Origin: Symbiodinium natans
Lineage: Eukaryota; Sar; Dinophyceae; Suessiales; Symbiodiniaceae
DNA: 64,000 nucleotides
Direction of reading: 5' to 3'
Assembly: GCA_905221605.1 (NCBI GenBank)
Contig: CAJNDS010002757.1
Span: 618,001-682,000, forward strand
Below are positions 1 through 10,245 of this stretch, one piece after another. The number at the start of each line of letters is the position of its first letter. Within the stretch, counting starts at the first letter, position 1. The notes beneath the pieces were generated by a model. That model was not told the DNA's origin, did no database searches, and worked only from the letters and a program-made list of their open reading frames with translations. A program made the translations under genes and the position numbers.

Positions 1-1012
1 TGAACTCCAGAAGCCTCAAGCCTTCGCATTCCTCGAACCTTCAGCCCCGAGCCCGAAGCCCTGCACCTTCGGCCTCCAAACCTTCGAGCCCTAGAAGGGT
101 TTAGGGTTTAGGGTTTGGGGTTGGGGTTTAGGGTTTAGGGTTTGGGGTTTAGGGTTTAGGGTTTGGGGTTTAGGGTTTTGGCTTCAGGGACTCTCAACCC
201 CGCAAATCCCTCAACCCCCCAAGGCCTGCAAACCAAACCCTATAGATAGAACCCAAGAACCCTCATCTTCGAGCCCAAACGACGTTTAGGGTTTAGGGCT
301 CGACAGTCGGAGGGTTTAGGCTTCGGGGCAGGGTGTAAGGATTCAACCGCCTCCAAGCCCTGGAAGACATGCCCTCAGTCCTACGACCTCCCAAACTTCC
401 CCCAACCCTGAGACCCTCAAACCCGCAGCCTGCCACCCTAAACCCGGAAGGCTAACCAAAAACGCCTTAACTACCCCTGGAACGAGGCCCTACTGTAGGG
501 GTTCGGAATCATGACGAATCATATTCCCCAAAATCCCATTCTAATTGCTCAGTGCTCTGAGCTATTGCTGAGGATGCAGATGACATCTTCTTTACTTATT
601 GACTTCGACAGGCTTTCGCCTACATGTCCCCAAAACCCTATTCCAATTATTCAGGCTCCCACATGAATTCTGGGGTTGGGGGCTCAGGGGATACGAGGAA
701 CCGGGACCCCTGAGCCTGAATCCTTTTATGTTTGTTTTAGTCTCAAGGCACTCCGACGTCTCGGCCTTGGTTCCTTAGTGTAAGGTAGCGGGTTGAGGGT
801 TTGTAGGGTTTAGGGCTATAGGGGCAGCAGGGTAGCAGGGTCGAGGGTTCAGGGTGAGAGGGTTTAGGGCTCTAAGGGTAACCCTAAACCCTAAACCCTA
901 AACCCTAAACCCTAAGCCCTAAACCCTAAACCCTAAACCCTAAACCCTAAAAATTAAACCCTAAGCCCAAGCGCTCAACCCTAACCCTAACAAAGCCTAA
1001 ACCCTAATCCAG
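1..1012. repeat. Spacer with degenerate telomere-like repeats
   Basis: No gene recognised. TTTAGGG-type heptamers occur at about 99-175 and CCCTAAA-type at about 880-985, with many one-base variants (TTTGGGG, CCCTAAG). Two related A/T-richer stretches at about 524-556 and 628-662 share a core of the form CCCCAAAAYCCYRTTC followed by YAATTRYTCAG; a third relative lies near 8866-8900. This could be intron or intergenic sequence. Confidence 0.6.
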
Positions 1013-1066
1013 GGTTGGCAACGGGGCCTTGGCCTCCTGCATTGTGGCCAGCGCCCGAGCGTTCGT
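1013..1066 (+). CDS. Candidate short exon, function unknown
   Basis: After an AG acceptor ('taatccag') one frame reads VGNGALASCIVASARAFV with almost every codon ending in G or C, as in the reliable exons of this window. It is flanked on both sides by telomere-like repeat, the usual intron content here. No family is recognised, and the donor (near 'gtggggttt') is not resolved. Confidence 0.3.
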
Positions 1067-1609
1067 GGGGTTTAGGGCGTTTAGGGTTTAGGGTTTAGGG
1101 TTTGGGGTTTAGGGTTTTTTTGAGATTGTTGAGGGTTCAGGTTCGGGGAAAGTTTCGAGAGGAGTTTCACTGCGTCTTGAGGGCTTAGGGTTTAGGGGGT
1201 TGGCGGAGCGCTCCTCGGGTCTGTACGTGTGTGGGTTCTTTCCGTTTCAGGGTCCTTCAACTCTGAGGTCTCTGGGCCTTTGTGGGACTCTCTGTGATCT
1301 AGAGCCGAAGCCCCCAAAACCCTTGTATCCGCAGAGCGTTGGGCCCTCAGGGTTTATGCGGGCTTGGGGGCTGAAAACTTCAGGGTCTCGGGTTCGGGTT
1401 TTGGGCTTCGAGATATCCGGGCTTCTAGGATCTTGCGGCTACCGGGTTCAGTAGGGTTTTGGGTTTAGGGGTTAGGGGTTATGGGTTTAGGGTTTAGGGT
1501 TTAGGGGTTGAGGATGATTTAGGGTTTAGGGGTTGAGGATGGTTTAGGGTTTAGGGGTTGAGGAAGGTTTAGGGTTTAGGGGTTGAGGATGGATTACTCG
1601 TGTGCCAAG
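1067..1609. repeat. Telomere-like spacer with a 25-bp tandem repeat
   Basis: TTTAGGG units lie at about 1078-1117 and 1470-1500. About 1505-1590 holds roughly four copies of a ~25-bp unit combining GGTTGAGGATG with TTTAGGGTTTAGG. The open frame at 1200-1454 has mixed codon use and no recognisable domain, so I do not call it a gene. Confidence 0.5.
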
Positions 1610-1690
1610 GTCACCCTGATTGCCCTGGACTGCGTCCATCCGTGTGCCTACCTTTGGGTGGGGCAGTCCAAGCACATGGCGGACGAGCAG
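1610..1690 (+). CDS. Candidate exon, possibly gelsolin-repeat-like
   Basis: A 27-codon segment bounded by AG ('gccaag') and a GC donor ('cag|GC') reads VTLIALDC...AYLWVGQS...ADEQ, with strongly G/C-ending codons and phase 0 at both ends. The order hydrophobic strand, short turn, then W-V-G followed by an E-rich helix resembles the core of a gelsolin/villin repeat. The match is short and the family call is tentative; that it is an exon is more secure than what it encodes. Confidence 0.4.
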
Positions 1691-2744
1691 GCTTTCCTAA
1701 ACCCTAAGCCCTTAACCCTGAAACCCTGAAACCCTGAAACCCTGAAACCCTGAAACCCTGAAACCCTGAAACCCTTAAACCGTGAACCTTTCCAGGATTC
1801 CCAAAAGAAGCCCTAAGCCTTCAACCTCCTCGGAAGGGTGTCCCAAAAGGAGCTTCCTTTTCCCCCCCCCATCTCAAGAGCCTATGAATGTTGATGGCAG
1901 GGGCCCCTTTCGGAGGAAGGCACCTGAAAAACCTTGGACCTTAAACCCTCAACGGCTGAGGGTGCAGCAGAAAACGTTCGGTTTCAGGTGAGAAGCAGTT
2001 TGAAGCCATGGTGCTGGGGCCGGCTTTGCACGAGCATGGGAAGCGAAAGAGAGAAAGAGGCAGAGAGGGAGGGAGCGAGAATGAGAGAGAGCGCGAGAGA
2101 GCGCGCGAGAGAGAGAGAGAGAGGGAGAGAGCTGGAAGCAGAGCAATGATGACAAGAGGGAAGTCCAAGAATGAGCAAGTTGGGTACGCTTCTGCAGGGT
2201 GTAGGGTTAGGGTTTAGGGTTAGTTAGGGTTTAGGGTTTAGGGTTTAGGGTTTAGGGTGTAGGGTTTAGGGTTTAGGGTTTAGGCTTTAGGGGTTGGTTT
2301 CTGCAAAAGGCCCTAGCCCCGATCTACCTCGCACCTCTCCTCGCAGCGAGGCGTATAGCCTCTCCTGGTTACAGGCACGGCCTGGTGCATGTCAATTTCT
2401 GAGTAGAGGATGCAGGGTACCTTAGTTTGAAGAACCCAAAGCCTTAAAACTCTAAGGATAATTGGGTTTAGGGGGGTTCAGGGTTTCGGGAAGTTTCACG
2501 TTCGGGTTGAGGGTTGGGGCTTGTCGCTCGTTGATCGAGGAGGTTGCGTAGGAGAGCGACATGACAGCACGCAAGATTGATTGCGCCGGTTTCGACTGAG
2601 CTTTCGAAACCATCCTAGATCATCTTCCCTAAACCCTAAGCCCTGAACCCTCCTAAACTTTGAACCCTAAACCCTGAACCCTCCTAAACTTTGAACCCTA
2701 AACCCTGAGCCCTAGACCCTAAATCCTGCAACAAAAAGCCAGAA

Positions 2745-2776
<32 letters not shown>

Positions 2777-3349
2777 CGAGGCCTTGGCGGCCCGTTTGAG
2801 GGTGGTGAGTTGGAGACTGTGGGGGAAGCAGGGGAAAAATGACGGGCAGCAGCTAGGTCCAGCTAGGTATCCAAGAATGTTGAACCCCGCAAGGAGCTTC
2901 GCCTTGGGTTCAGAAGGGGCGATCGCGGAACATTGAGGTGAAGCGAGAACCCCCCCCCCCCCAATTGAAGCCAAAAAGCCTGCGCAACAAACCCTCAACC
3001 CTTCAAGGACAATGGACGCCCAGTTTCTGCGCCCGCAAAACCGAAGGGGCCCGAGCGTTCTAGTTATGGGCGCCTTTCTTTGGGGTCATTCGATGGCTCT
3101 CTTGTTGGGAAAGTGTTTGCTTGGGGGGACTCAGGCCCCTTGCAACCCCCAAACGAACCACGCCTGAAGCGCCTGAAGCTTTCTTTGAGCTGGGCCAGCT
3201 CATCAACTTCCGCAGCTACTGAAGTGCTAGGGGCCCGAAAACCCGAGAAGGGGGGTTTAGGGCTCCCAATTCCCGACAACCCTTGAAGCCCCAGAACCTT
3301 ACAACCCTCAAGGAATCAACGCTGATCTTCGGCCAGGCTTGCCTGTCAC
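1691..3349. repeat. Spacer: CCCTGAAA array, GA-rich tract, telomere-like repeats, poly-G
   Basis: About 1705-1775 is a tandem of CCCTGAAA. About 2040-2135 is a GA/GC purine microsatellite that creates spurious frames on both strands. TTTAGGG repeats lie at about 2200-2285, and an unbroken run of about 30 G lies at 2747-2776. On the minus strand at about 2790-2960 short stretches with G/C-ending codons (such as LQLTTLKRAAKAS) may be exon fragments, but no boundary could be fixed. Confidence 0.5.
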
Positions 3350-3395
3350 CTGCGTGGTGGTCAAGGTGGCTCTCGATCCTCATCTTGAACAGGAC
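3350..3395 (-). CDS. Candidate minus-strand exon, unknown
   Basis: On the minus strand, CAG|GTC ... CACGCAG|GTGAC brackets 46 nt reading VLFKMRIESHLDHHA with nearly all codons ending in G or C. Acceptor and donor are both textbook. No family is recognised. The plus strand is also open here but with poorer third positions. It may belong to the same minus-strand gene as the candidates near 4 kb and 7.1 kb. Confidence 0.35.
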
Positions 3396-3933
3396 CTGGC
3401 ACACAAAACGCACAGGTACAAAGAGCAAAACACAGCTTTTAGCAAGCAGTCGGTACTAAGAGCAACCCATTTTCTGAGTTTGCGCTTCTAGGTTTAGGGC
3501 TTCGGGTTTCTGGTTTGGTGATGGGGAGGTGGGAGGAGCTGGTGGTGGAGTGGAGTGGGAAGCTTCGGTTTCACCTCGGGAGGATGTTTTTCGTCCCTTG
3601 GCGATCCCAGAAAAACCCGAAGCTCTAACCCCTAAACCCTAAACCCCTAACCCTAAACCCCTAAACCCTAAACCCTAAACCCGAAACCCTAAACCCTAAA
3701 CCCTATCCCAGGCCCTGGAGCAAAGCCTGCCCCAAACCCTGCATCGCCGAAGCCCCGAACCTTAAACCCTACACCCTGCTTAAACCCTAAACCCTAAGCC
3801 TTAAAGCCCAAACCCTAAGCCCCAAACCCCCCTAAAACCCTAAGCCTTCAACCCCAAACCCTAAGCCCCAAAACCCCCTAAACCCTAAGCCTGAAACCCC
3901 AAACCCGAAGCCCGAAACCCTGCAGCCTCAACC
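3396..3933. repeat. Telomere-like CCCTAAA spacer
   Basis: CCCTAAA and variants (CCCTAAG, CCCCTAA) fill about 3628-3705 and 3770-3930. No coding signal was found between 3430 and 3600. Confidence 0.55.
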
Positions 3934-4053
3934 CCACAATGGACCCCTTCAGTCTCCGCAGGACGCTGACAAGAATCATCAAGTGGCTCGGCCCCGCGGC
4001 GGCCAGCAAGAGCGTACGCAGATTTTTTCGATGCAGGGCAAGGGCCATGATCC
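3934..4053 (-). CDS. Candidate minus-strand exon, hydrophobic segment
   Basis: Following a minus-strand acceptor (GTGCCAG) the frame reads IMALALHRKNLRTLLLAA, then continues with GPSHLMILVSVLRRLK. Third positions are heavily G/C. The stretch is hydrophobic enough to be a membrane or buried helical segment. The plus strand also has an open frame with basic content but weaker codon bias. The downstream boundary is uncertain. Confidence 0.35.
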
Positions 4054-7035
4054 CTGGCACCCCAGAAAATCTGCACATCTCTGCCCGGAAACCCTAAACC
4101 CTGAGTGTTGGGATGGACGGTTGATTCCCAACAGTTAAAGACTTGCGAGGAGCTTAAGGTACTTGGGCTTCAGGGCTTCCGACTTCGGATCTGCGAGCTC
4201 AGGATTTCAGGCCTTGGGGCTTGAGGATTTCGGACTTGGGTTTTTTGTTTAGGCCTGAAGTGATGGGATGAGGCTTTAACCCGAAATGCATCCGGCCCGA
4301 GCCCCACACCTCGAGCACCTCAGCCCGAAACCCTGCATCCCAAAACCCGACACACCCTGATGCACCGGCACTCAAAACCTGCGCCCCTCTCCTCCTTTCC
4401 CCTTACACCAGCCTAAACCGAGATTAGGGTTTAGGGTTTAGGGTTTGGGGTTTAGGGTTTAGGGAGTGTTTAGGGTTTAGGCTAAACCGTCAACCAACCA
4501 AAGCGCGCATCCAGAAATCAACTCCAGGTCCGATCTCCTTCGTGGTGTTACCTTGGTTGATCCTGGCCAGGGGCCTCGGCGGGTTTAGGGTTTAGGGTTT
4601 AGGGGGTTTCAGACTTTCAAGGTTTCCGGGTTTGAGGGTTTCAGGGTTTCAGTGTTCTATTGCTTGATTCCTCACCCTCCATGTGGTGTCGTTCGAGAAC
4701 TCAGCAGCAATCCAGCTTAGCCTCCTGCACTTTTCGGGCCTCCCGACCCCCAAGAAAACTCAGAGACTCCCGCAGTCAGGGGGCAGGCCTCCTGAAACCC
4801 GAGCCGCCTGCAGGTAGGCAAGCTCTTGGGCTCCCCAGGGTTTCTGAATACAAGGCTCTTCAACCCACGGCCGCCTTACCACCGCGGAAGGGAAGATTCT
4901 GGGCCCACCCCAGCTTCCTCCGAATGCCCAGGTTTTGTACCCTAAACCCTAAGCCCTAAGCCCTAAGCCCTAAGCCCTAAACCCTAAACCCTAAACCCTA
5001 AACCCTAAACCCTAAACCCTGCCCAAAATGAGGGGAACTGTGCCCAGACCGGGCTTTCGCGACCCGACCCGACACGACCCGACCCATGGCTCAGTGTCTT
5101 ATGCCAGATGCCAGATCATTACCCCAAAACCCCCAGCTTACCAAGCGCTTGCAGTAGGTTTTGGGGCTTAGCACGGCTTAAGGTCTAGTAAGGGTTTAGT
5201 TTGGCATGGGTGGAGGGCTTAGGTTTAGGGGTCTCTCGTGCCCAGGATCGGTTCAGCGCTTCGGGTTTAGGGGGGAGGGTTTTGGTTGCCGTGTGTGTTC
5301 AGTCTCGCCACTTGCAGGTAATCTAGGGACCTGAGTGAGCACTTGGGCTCCTTGCAAACCCCAAGCCCTAAATCCAGGCAAGCGACACCCTAATGAGGCA
5401 GAGCACAAGCCCAAAAGGTTGAACCCTCTAGCCAACAGGCACAAATCCGAAGTCTTAAGAACCTCAAACCTCTCACCTCAAAAACCCAAACCGCAAACCC
5501 TACAGCTCAAACCCTATTACCCTAAACCTTCTGACCCTAGACCCTAAACCCTACACCCTCAACCCTGCAGCACCCTAAGCCCGAAACCCGAAACCCTAAA
5601 CCCTAAACCCTCCGAGGTAGGCATGCCTTACATGGGTGCGGGCCTCGGGCGCTTAGAGGGTTGTTACCCCCCACCCCGGAGCCATCGAAGTCGATTTTGG
5701 CCTTCTTGATTTTCAAAGGGATCAGGAAAAGACAAAGGGGGTTGAGGGGCTGAATTGCAGGGTTGAGAGCAAGACGGAGCTTAGCAGGGAAAGTGAGGGA
5801 GGGAGGGCAGGAGAGCGAAACAGAAGCAAGAAGCTGGCTTGCTGCATGTAGAAGAAACACATAGCTCGACCCGGAAAACTTGGCCTTGTAGTAGGCTCCT
5901 CTGGAGCCCCCTCCCCCCCGGCCCCCTCAGCACCTACTTCCCGAAACTTGTAGGATTTCGGGGGAAACATGAGAGGAAAGATGATATGTTACAGTCTAAT
6001 CATGTAGCATGCATGACATGTCGAGTTGAGTCTTTAGCGGCATTTCGGGTTCAGGCTTGTGGGACCCGTACCATAGCCCTGAATGCCGAGCCTGCTCGAG
6101 GCATCAACCTGGCATTCATGATGCTCTTAGGCGCCACATCGACTTAAACCTGTCGGGGGCGGCTCGCACAGCCTTACGGAAAAGCTCCCGAAGCCCAGTA
6201 GATCTTCGACGCCCTAGCCCTGAAAGCGGCGTTACTCCCTGTAGGCACAGAAGCCCCGGGAACTCTGTCGTGTAGATTCTCTGCAGGCCGGACTCCAAGC
6301 CCTAAACCCAGAACCTTGGACCCATGTGTTGTGGGTTCGGGGCTACGATCCATGAGGTTTAGGGCGGCTGGCCACGACCTGTGCCCTAAACCCTGAATCT
6401 TCGGGGCGCTACTTCCCCAACCCTAAGTCCTCCCCAAGACAACTCCAGACTCCAGACCCCCCAAAGCCCCCAAACCCCATCTACGGGGCCGAGCAAAGAG
6501 CCACGACAACCCTTCCTCTTGTAGGCTGCTCCAGACAGGTTTAGACCGTGCGGCGAGCAGACCGTTTTTTCCCCTTTTGCTCTTTTAGGGCATCTTCTCG
6601 CGAATCGAGTTGGCCTGGCTCAGGGATTAGCTTCGCCACCCTGTGCCCTAAGCGCCCAGACCACCTAAGCCCTAAATCCCCAGACCCCAACGTAAGGGCT
6701 TTGGAACTGTAAACCCTAAACCCTGAACCCTCAACTCTAAACCCTAAACCCTGAACCCTAACCCCTGAACCCTAAACCCTAAACCCTAAACCCTAAGCTG
6801 CTTTATCGCTTACAGGTGGCCTTGGGTCTGTCCCTGCCCCTGTCTTTTAAGGCGCAGTAAGCCGTGGCTCCTTCAAGAGGACCACTTCGGGATGCCCTCA
6901 CACAGAGGGGTTTAGGGTTTAGGATTTAGGGTTTAGGGTTTAGGGTTTTCAGGAAGTTTAGGGGACTAGCGGCTGTAGAAGAAGTTTACTGGGTGAGGCT
7001 TTTGCGTGGTGCGTGTGCTTAGATGCCTAGCCCAC
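4054..7035. repeat. Repeat-rich unresolved region with weak exon candidates
   Basis: TTTAGGG/CCCTAAA arrays sit at about 4418-4465, 4585-4610, 4935-5018, 6727-6800 and 6905-6950. A run of GACCC repeats lies near 5060-5085. Possible minus-strand exon pieces occur at about 5290-5340 (SLDYLQVARLNTHGN), 5800-5890 and 6115-6240 (ending ELFRKAVRAAPDRFKSMWR). They have reasonable codon bias but no domain and no consistent phases. Frames listed on both strands overlap, so I leave the region unassigned. Confidence 0.4.
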
Positions 7036-7101
7036 GTCGGTGAAGGCGCGCGGTGAGGCTCCCAACAGCATTTCAAATCCTGCGTGGATCCCGGCGGCCG
7101 C
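7036..7101 (-). CDS. Candidate minus-strand exon, unknown
   Basis: Exactly 22 codons on the minus strand between an AG acceptor ('ctacgag') and a GT donor ('gac|GTGGGC'), phase 0 at both ends, reading AAAGIHAGFEMLLGASPRAF then TD. Third positions are nearly all G or C. It is flanked by telomere-like repeat on either side. No family is recognised. Confidence 0.4.
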
Positions 7102-8177
7102 CTCGTAGATAGACCCAAGCCCTAATGACCTAAACCCTAAATCCTAAACCCGAAACCCTAAGCCCTAAGCCCGAATTGGCACCCTCAAGAATCTAAGGCC
7201 GTAGGTCGGCGACAGTTGCTACAGGTTCCACTGAGCCACAGATTGCTTCATGTCGACGACAAAAGGAGCTGCACTTTAGGGTTTAGGGGGTAGGGTTTAG
7301 GGTTTAGGGTTTAGGGTTTAGGGTTTGGGGTTTAGGGTTTAGGGTTTGGGGTTTAGGGTTTAGGGTTTAGGGTTTAGGCTCCAGCCGCTTTTGTGGTTTC
7401 TGGTCGGACGAGCACTCTGTGAATCCTCAGGACCCTGGAAGCACTACATCACCAAGACCCTATGAGACCTCCAAAACTCAGAACCCCAAGCCTTGTACCC
7501 CAGAAAACCTACAGCCCTAACAATGATTTGAGCCTGGGCTCGTGGTTTGAGGGGGCTCGCAGGGTTTGCTGTAGGTTTGCTTTTGGACTTTGTGGGGTTT
7601 GCAGGTTAGGGTTGAGGGGTTGGAGCATCACACCCCTTCAGCACGACGTGCTGCCCATCGGGACACCAAGCAGATCGATATGAACTGGCGCCGCACCGGC
7701 AGACCTCGGGTCAAGCCCTTGGCTCACATCTCAAGAAGACAGAACAGCAGAGCCCAACAAAGCAGCCGACGGCTGAGACCTCACTCACACCATGAGCTAC
7801 ATGGGCTTGCTCTGGTAAAGCCCTTGAGCCCTTGAACCCCTTCAGTACCACAGCAGCCTTAGATCTCACCAAGCAAGCTCCAAGCCATACAAAGCATGGT
7901 GGCGGCCCTCCCCAGCCAAAACGGCCCTCCTCATTGGAGGAGGCCCCGGCGCATGGAGGGATTCTTGAGTTGCCATGGGTCCACGCACACTGGAAGGTTC
8001 AGGGGTTTAGGGTTTAGGGTTTAGGGTTTAGGGTTTAGGGTTTAGGGTTTAGGGTTTAGGGTTTAGGGAAGCTCAGAACTCTGCTTCGAACCCTCTGAGC
8101 CCGAAAGCCTCTTCATAAAGCCCTAAGTGTGATGGAATCCTGCTCTGGGTCTCGGGGGCTTCTCGAACCGGGGATGC
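7102..8177. repeat. Telomere-like arrays and unresolved sequence
   Basis: TTTAGGG arrays lie at about 7275-7380 and 8005-8070. Between them, about 7600-7990 is not repeat and is open in several plus frames (for example RYELAPHRQTSGQALG), but the frames disagree and none carries a domain I recognise. A partial exon there is possible and unproven. Confidence 0.4.
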
Positions 8178-8312
8178 AGGGTGAGCATTTTGGGATGTTC
8201 CCCCTTTATACTAACAGTCCTTAAGAGGGATTCGAACAGGGTAACAGGGGGGTATTCGAATCCCGATCAAGGACACTCAATATCAGGGGGGAGCATCCCA
8301 AGTGAGCATGGC
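8178..8312. repeat. Imperfect ~135-bp foldback (MITE-like)
   Basis: The left arm, GAGCATTTTGGGATGTTCCC from about 8183, pairs with the complement of the right arm, ending about 8310, through a shared TTGGGATGYTCCCCC core. Pairing continues inward: left CCTTAAGAGGGATTCGAA pairs with the complement of right TTCGAATCCCGATCAAGG, with a centre near 8242. Arms are ~60 bp with scattered mismatches. No ORF lies inside. A small non-autonomous inverted-repeat element is the likeliest reading; I did not find a clear target duplication. Confidence 0.5.
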
Positions 8313-9259
8313 CGCCCAATCCAAGGCTTGTGAACACCGAAAGCCCTAACCTCCCTTGTAATCGTCGTCCCAGAATCTCAACCCTTCAAACCTACAGCCC
8401 TAAGTACAGCCCTAAACCCTAGTGGCGAAGGCGGAGGGCGATCAAAGCTTGGGGGTTGAGGTGTTAGGGTTTAGGGTGTTTTGGGTTAGGTTGAAGGGCT
8501 TCGCGGGAATGTTTTTGTGGAAAGAGTTGTGTGTAGCTTTTGGGATTCGCATCGAGTACACAGACGCACCGAAGCCGTAATAAGAGCCCTACTTTACATG
8601 GTATGCTAGCAGAGGGCAGCGCATTGGAATCGGATCCTTCTTGTTTTATTGGCCAGACCCTCAAACCCTCAAACCTTAAACCCTAAACCCCATCATTCAT
8701 GAGTGGCACGTGCCTCGACCCCCACAAGGGCTGCAGAATCCAAAGCTTTTTCAGCTCTCCTGTGCCCCCACCAACAAAAGACAGGCACAAACCTGAACCT
8801 TAAATGGTCGGAATAATTACTAATAGTATTCCCTCATGGTCCCTTTGTAATTCTACTCTAATTACCCCCCAAGACCCTGTTCTAATTATCAAGGCCCCTA
8901 CAATAAGCCGTTTCAACCTCAAGAGCCTCGGGGCCTGAAGCAACCCTGAGCCCTTCAACAGAGGCAGCTTCAATGCGCGTGAGCGTTCTCCTCCCGCTCC
9001 TGGTTTCGTGGTCTACGCCTCAGGGTGGAGGGTCATGGGGTTGGGGTTCAGGGTTGAGGGGTTTAGGGTCTACGCCTCAGGGTTTGGTGTTTTGGGTGGG
9101 CTTAGGGTTTAGGGTCTACTCCCCAGGGTTTAGGGTTACTTCCCAACGTTTAGGGTTGAGGGTTGATGCAAAGTGAACTATCCAGGATGCTTATCAAAGT
9201 ATCCCCCAAACTCTAAGCCCTAAAGCCCCCCCCCCCCCAACCTCGAGCCCGCTAGGCAG
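8313..9259. repeat. Spacer with few telomere-like units
   Basis: Contains A/T-richer unique sequence at 8800-8900 (third copy of the CCCCAAGACCCTGTTC-type dispersed motif) and TTTAGGG-related sequence with GTCTACGCCTCAGGG repeats at 9010-9160. No supported gene. Confidence 0.45.
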
Positions 9260-9313
9260 TTGGGAGCTGGCGATCTTCCTGACGCCGGACTTCCGGATGC
9301 GCTTCTTCGGGAG
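9260..9313 (+). CDS. Candidate exon, unknown
   Basis: After the acceptor GGCAG the frame reads WELAIFLTPDFRMRFFG with almost all codons ending in G or C; a GC donor ('ggag|GC') follows. The retrotransposon is inserted about 120 bp downstream, so it may lie in an intron of this gene. No family is recognised. Confidence 0.35.
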
Positions 9314-9428
9314 GCTTGGGTGCACAGTTTGAGGTGTCCAAAGGGATGTTGGGGTTAAGGGTTCCAACGCCACCCTGATCCCGATTCAGGGTTAGGGGTT
9401 TCGGGTTAAGGGTTCCCAGGCCACCCTG

Positions 9429-9433
9429 ATCCT
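9429..9433. other. Target-site duplication, left copy (ATCCT)
   Basis: ATCCT immediately precedes the TG of the 5' LTR and is repeated immediately after the CA of the 3' LTR at 41371-41375. A 5-bp duplication is usual for LTR retrotransposon integrases. Confidence 0.93.
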
Positions 9434-10121
9434 TGTTTAGCACAAAGAGGTCAAGTTAATTCCATGGGGTGCTATTTTGACATGTACATGTATTTCGGGT
9501 TTGGGCCTTGGATAGACATCGACTTCTTCGTGGACGAGCCGGGATAGTGGGCAAGACTTCTTGTCCGGTCGCAGCCGCGAGCTGCTCGAGAAGGGCCCTT
9601 CTTAGTATCGTAGCAGCCAGACTTGTACAGTTTTCGCCCCCGTGGATAGTGTCCCTGTACGTGGTGGATCCGATTAGCCAACTCGCAGCCGGAGGCCAGA
9701 GGAGCTAAAAGGATCGGGCGTTGACGAGGGATAGATCCTTTTCCCTAACCTCGGGATAGTTATCTGTTCTCTTTACAACTCATAGCCGGAGGCCGGAGGA
9801 TACTGAGGGCAGGTGGCTGTTCAGGTGAATATCGGGATAGGTGTACAACACGCAGCCGGACGGCTAGTGGATACATCTTGAGCGATAGGTTACCACCCCC
9901 TGGAGATAGCAACTCTGGGGATCCTTCCGATAGTTAACGTCGGGAGTGGCTCGGAACGATTGGCTAGCTACCTTGAGTTCCCCGTTGACAGGGATACTGT
10001 TACTTCTGGTGCAACATTACAACCTACAACTGTAAATATACAACTTCTTTCTCCTCGTGTGGCCTGAGCTAGTTACTGGAACGGGTTGCGCAAGTTTTCA
10101 TTGGTTTGGACACTTCGCACA
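9434..10121 (+). repeat. 5' LTR (688 bp)
   Basis: Begins TGTTTAGCAC, ends TTCGCACA, and matches 40683-41370 with three substitutions and no indels. It contains about ten ATAG motifs on the plus strand against a single CTAT, and four spaced copies of a GCAGCCGGAGGCC-like motif (about 9570, 9685, 9783, 9852). A TATA-like TGTAAATATA lies at about 10030. U3/R/U5 borders cannot be set from sequence alone. Confidence 0.95.
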
Positions 10122-10135
10122 GGTTAAGAGCCTTG
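10122..10135 (+). promoter_or_regulatory. Primer-binding site, anticodon arm of tRNA-Lys(CUU)
   Basis: Directly after the LTR CA lies GGTTAAGAGCCTTG. Its complement, CAAGGCTCTTAACC, reads as the 5' anticodon stem, a seven-base loop CTCTTAA with anticodon CTT, and the start of the 3' stem of a lysine tRNA. Drosophila copia is known to prime from an internal site at the anticodon arm of a cleaved initiator tRNA. This element appears to use the same strategy with a different tRNA. The tRNA identity is from memory of plant-type tRNA-Lys(CUU). Confidence 0.7.
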
Positions 10136-10245
10136 TTGCTTGGCCTGGACGAGCTGTTCGAGAAGTTTTTCTTGGTATAGCGAAGAGGTACCACTTGCAT
10201 AGCGAAGTTTTCCGCATTTGTCATTTGTGTTCATTGACTGCAGCA

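Noticed and set aside
8245-8285. tRNA-like GTATTCGAATCCC sequence
   Set aside because: No acceptor stem, D arm or anticodon arm can be built; it is part of the foldback.
10057-10245. GTG-initiated extension of ORF1 into the LTR
   Set aside because: No ATG before 10246, and the 63 extra codons lie mainly in the LTR and PBS; the first ATG is preferred.
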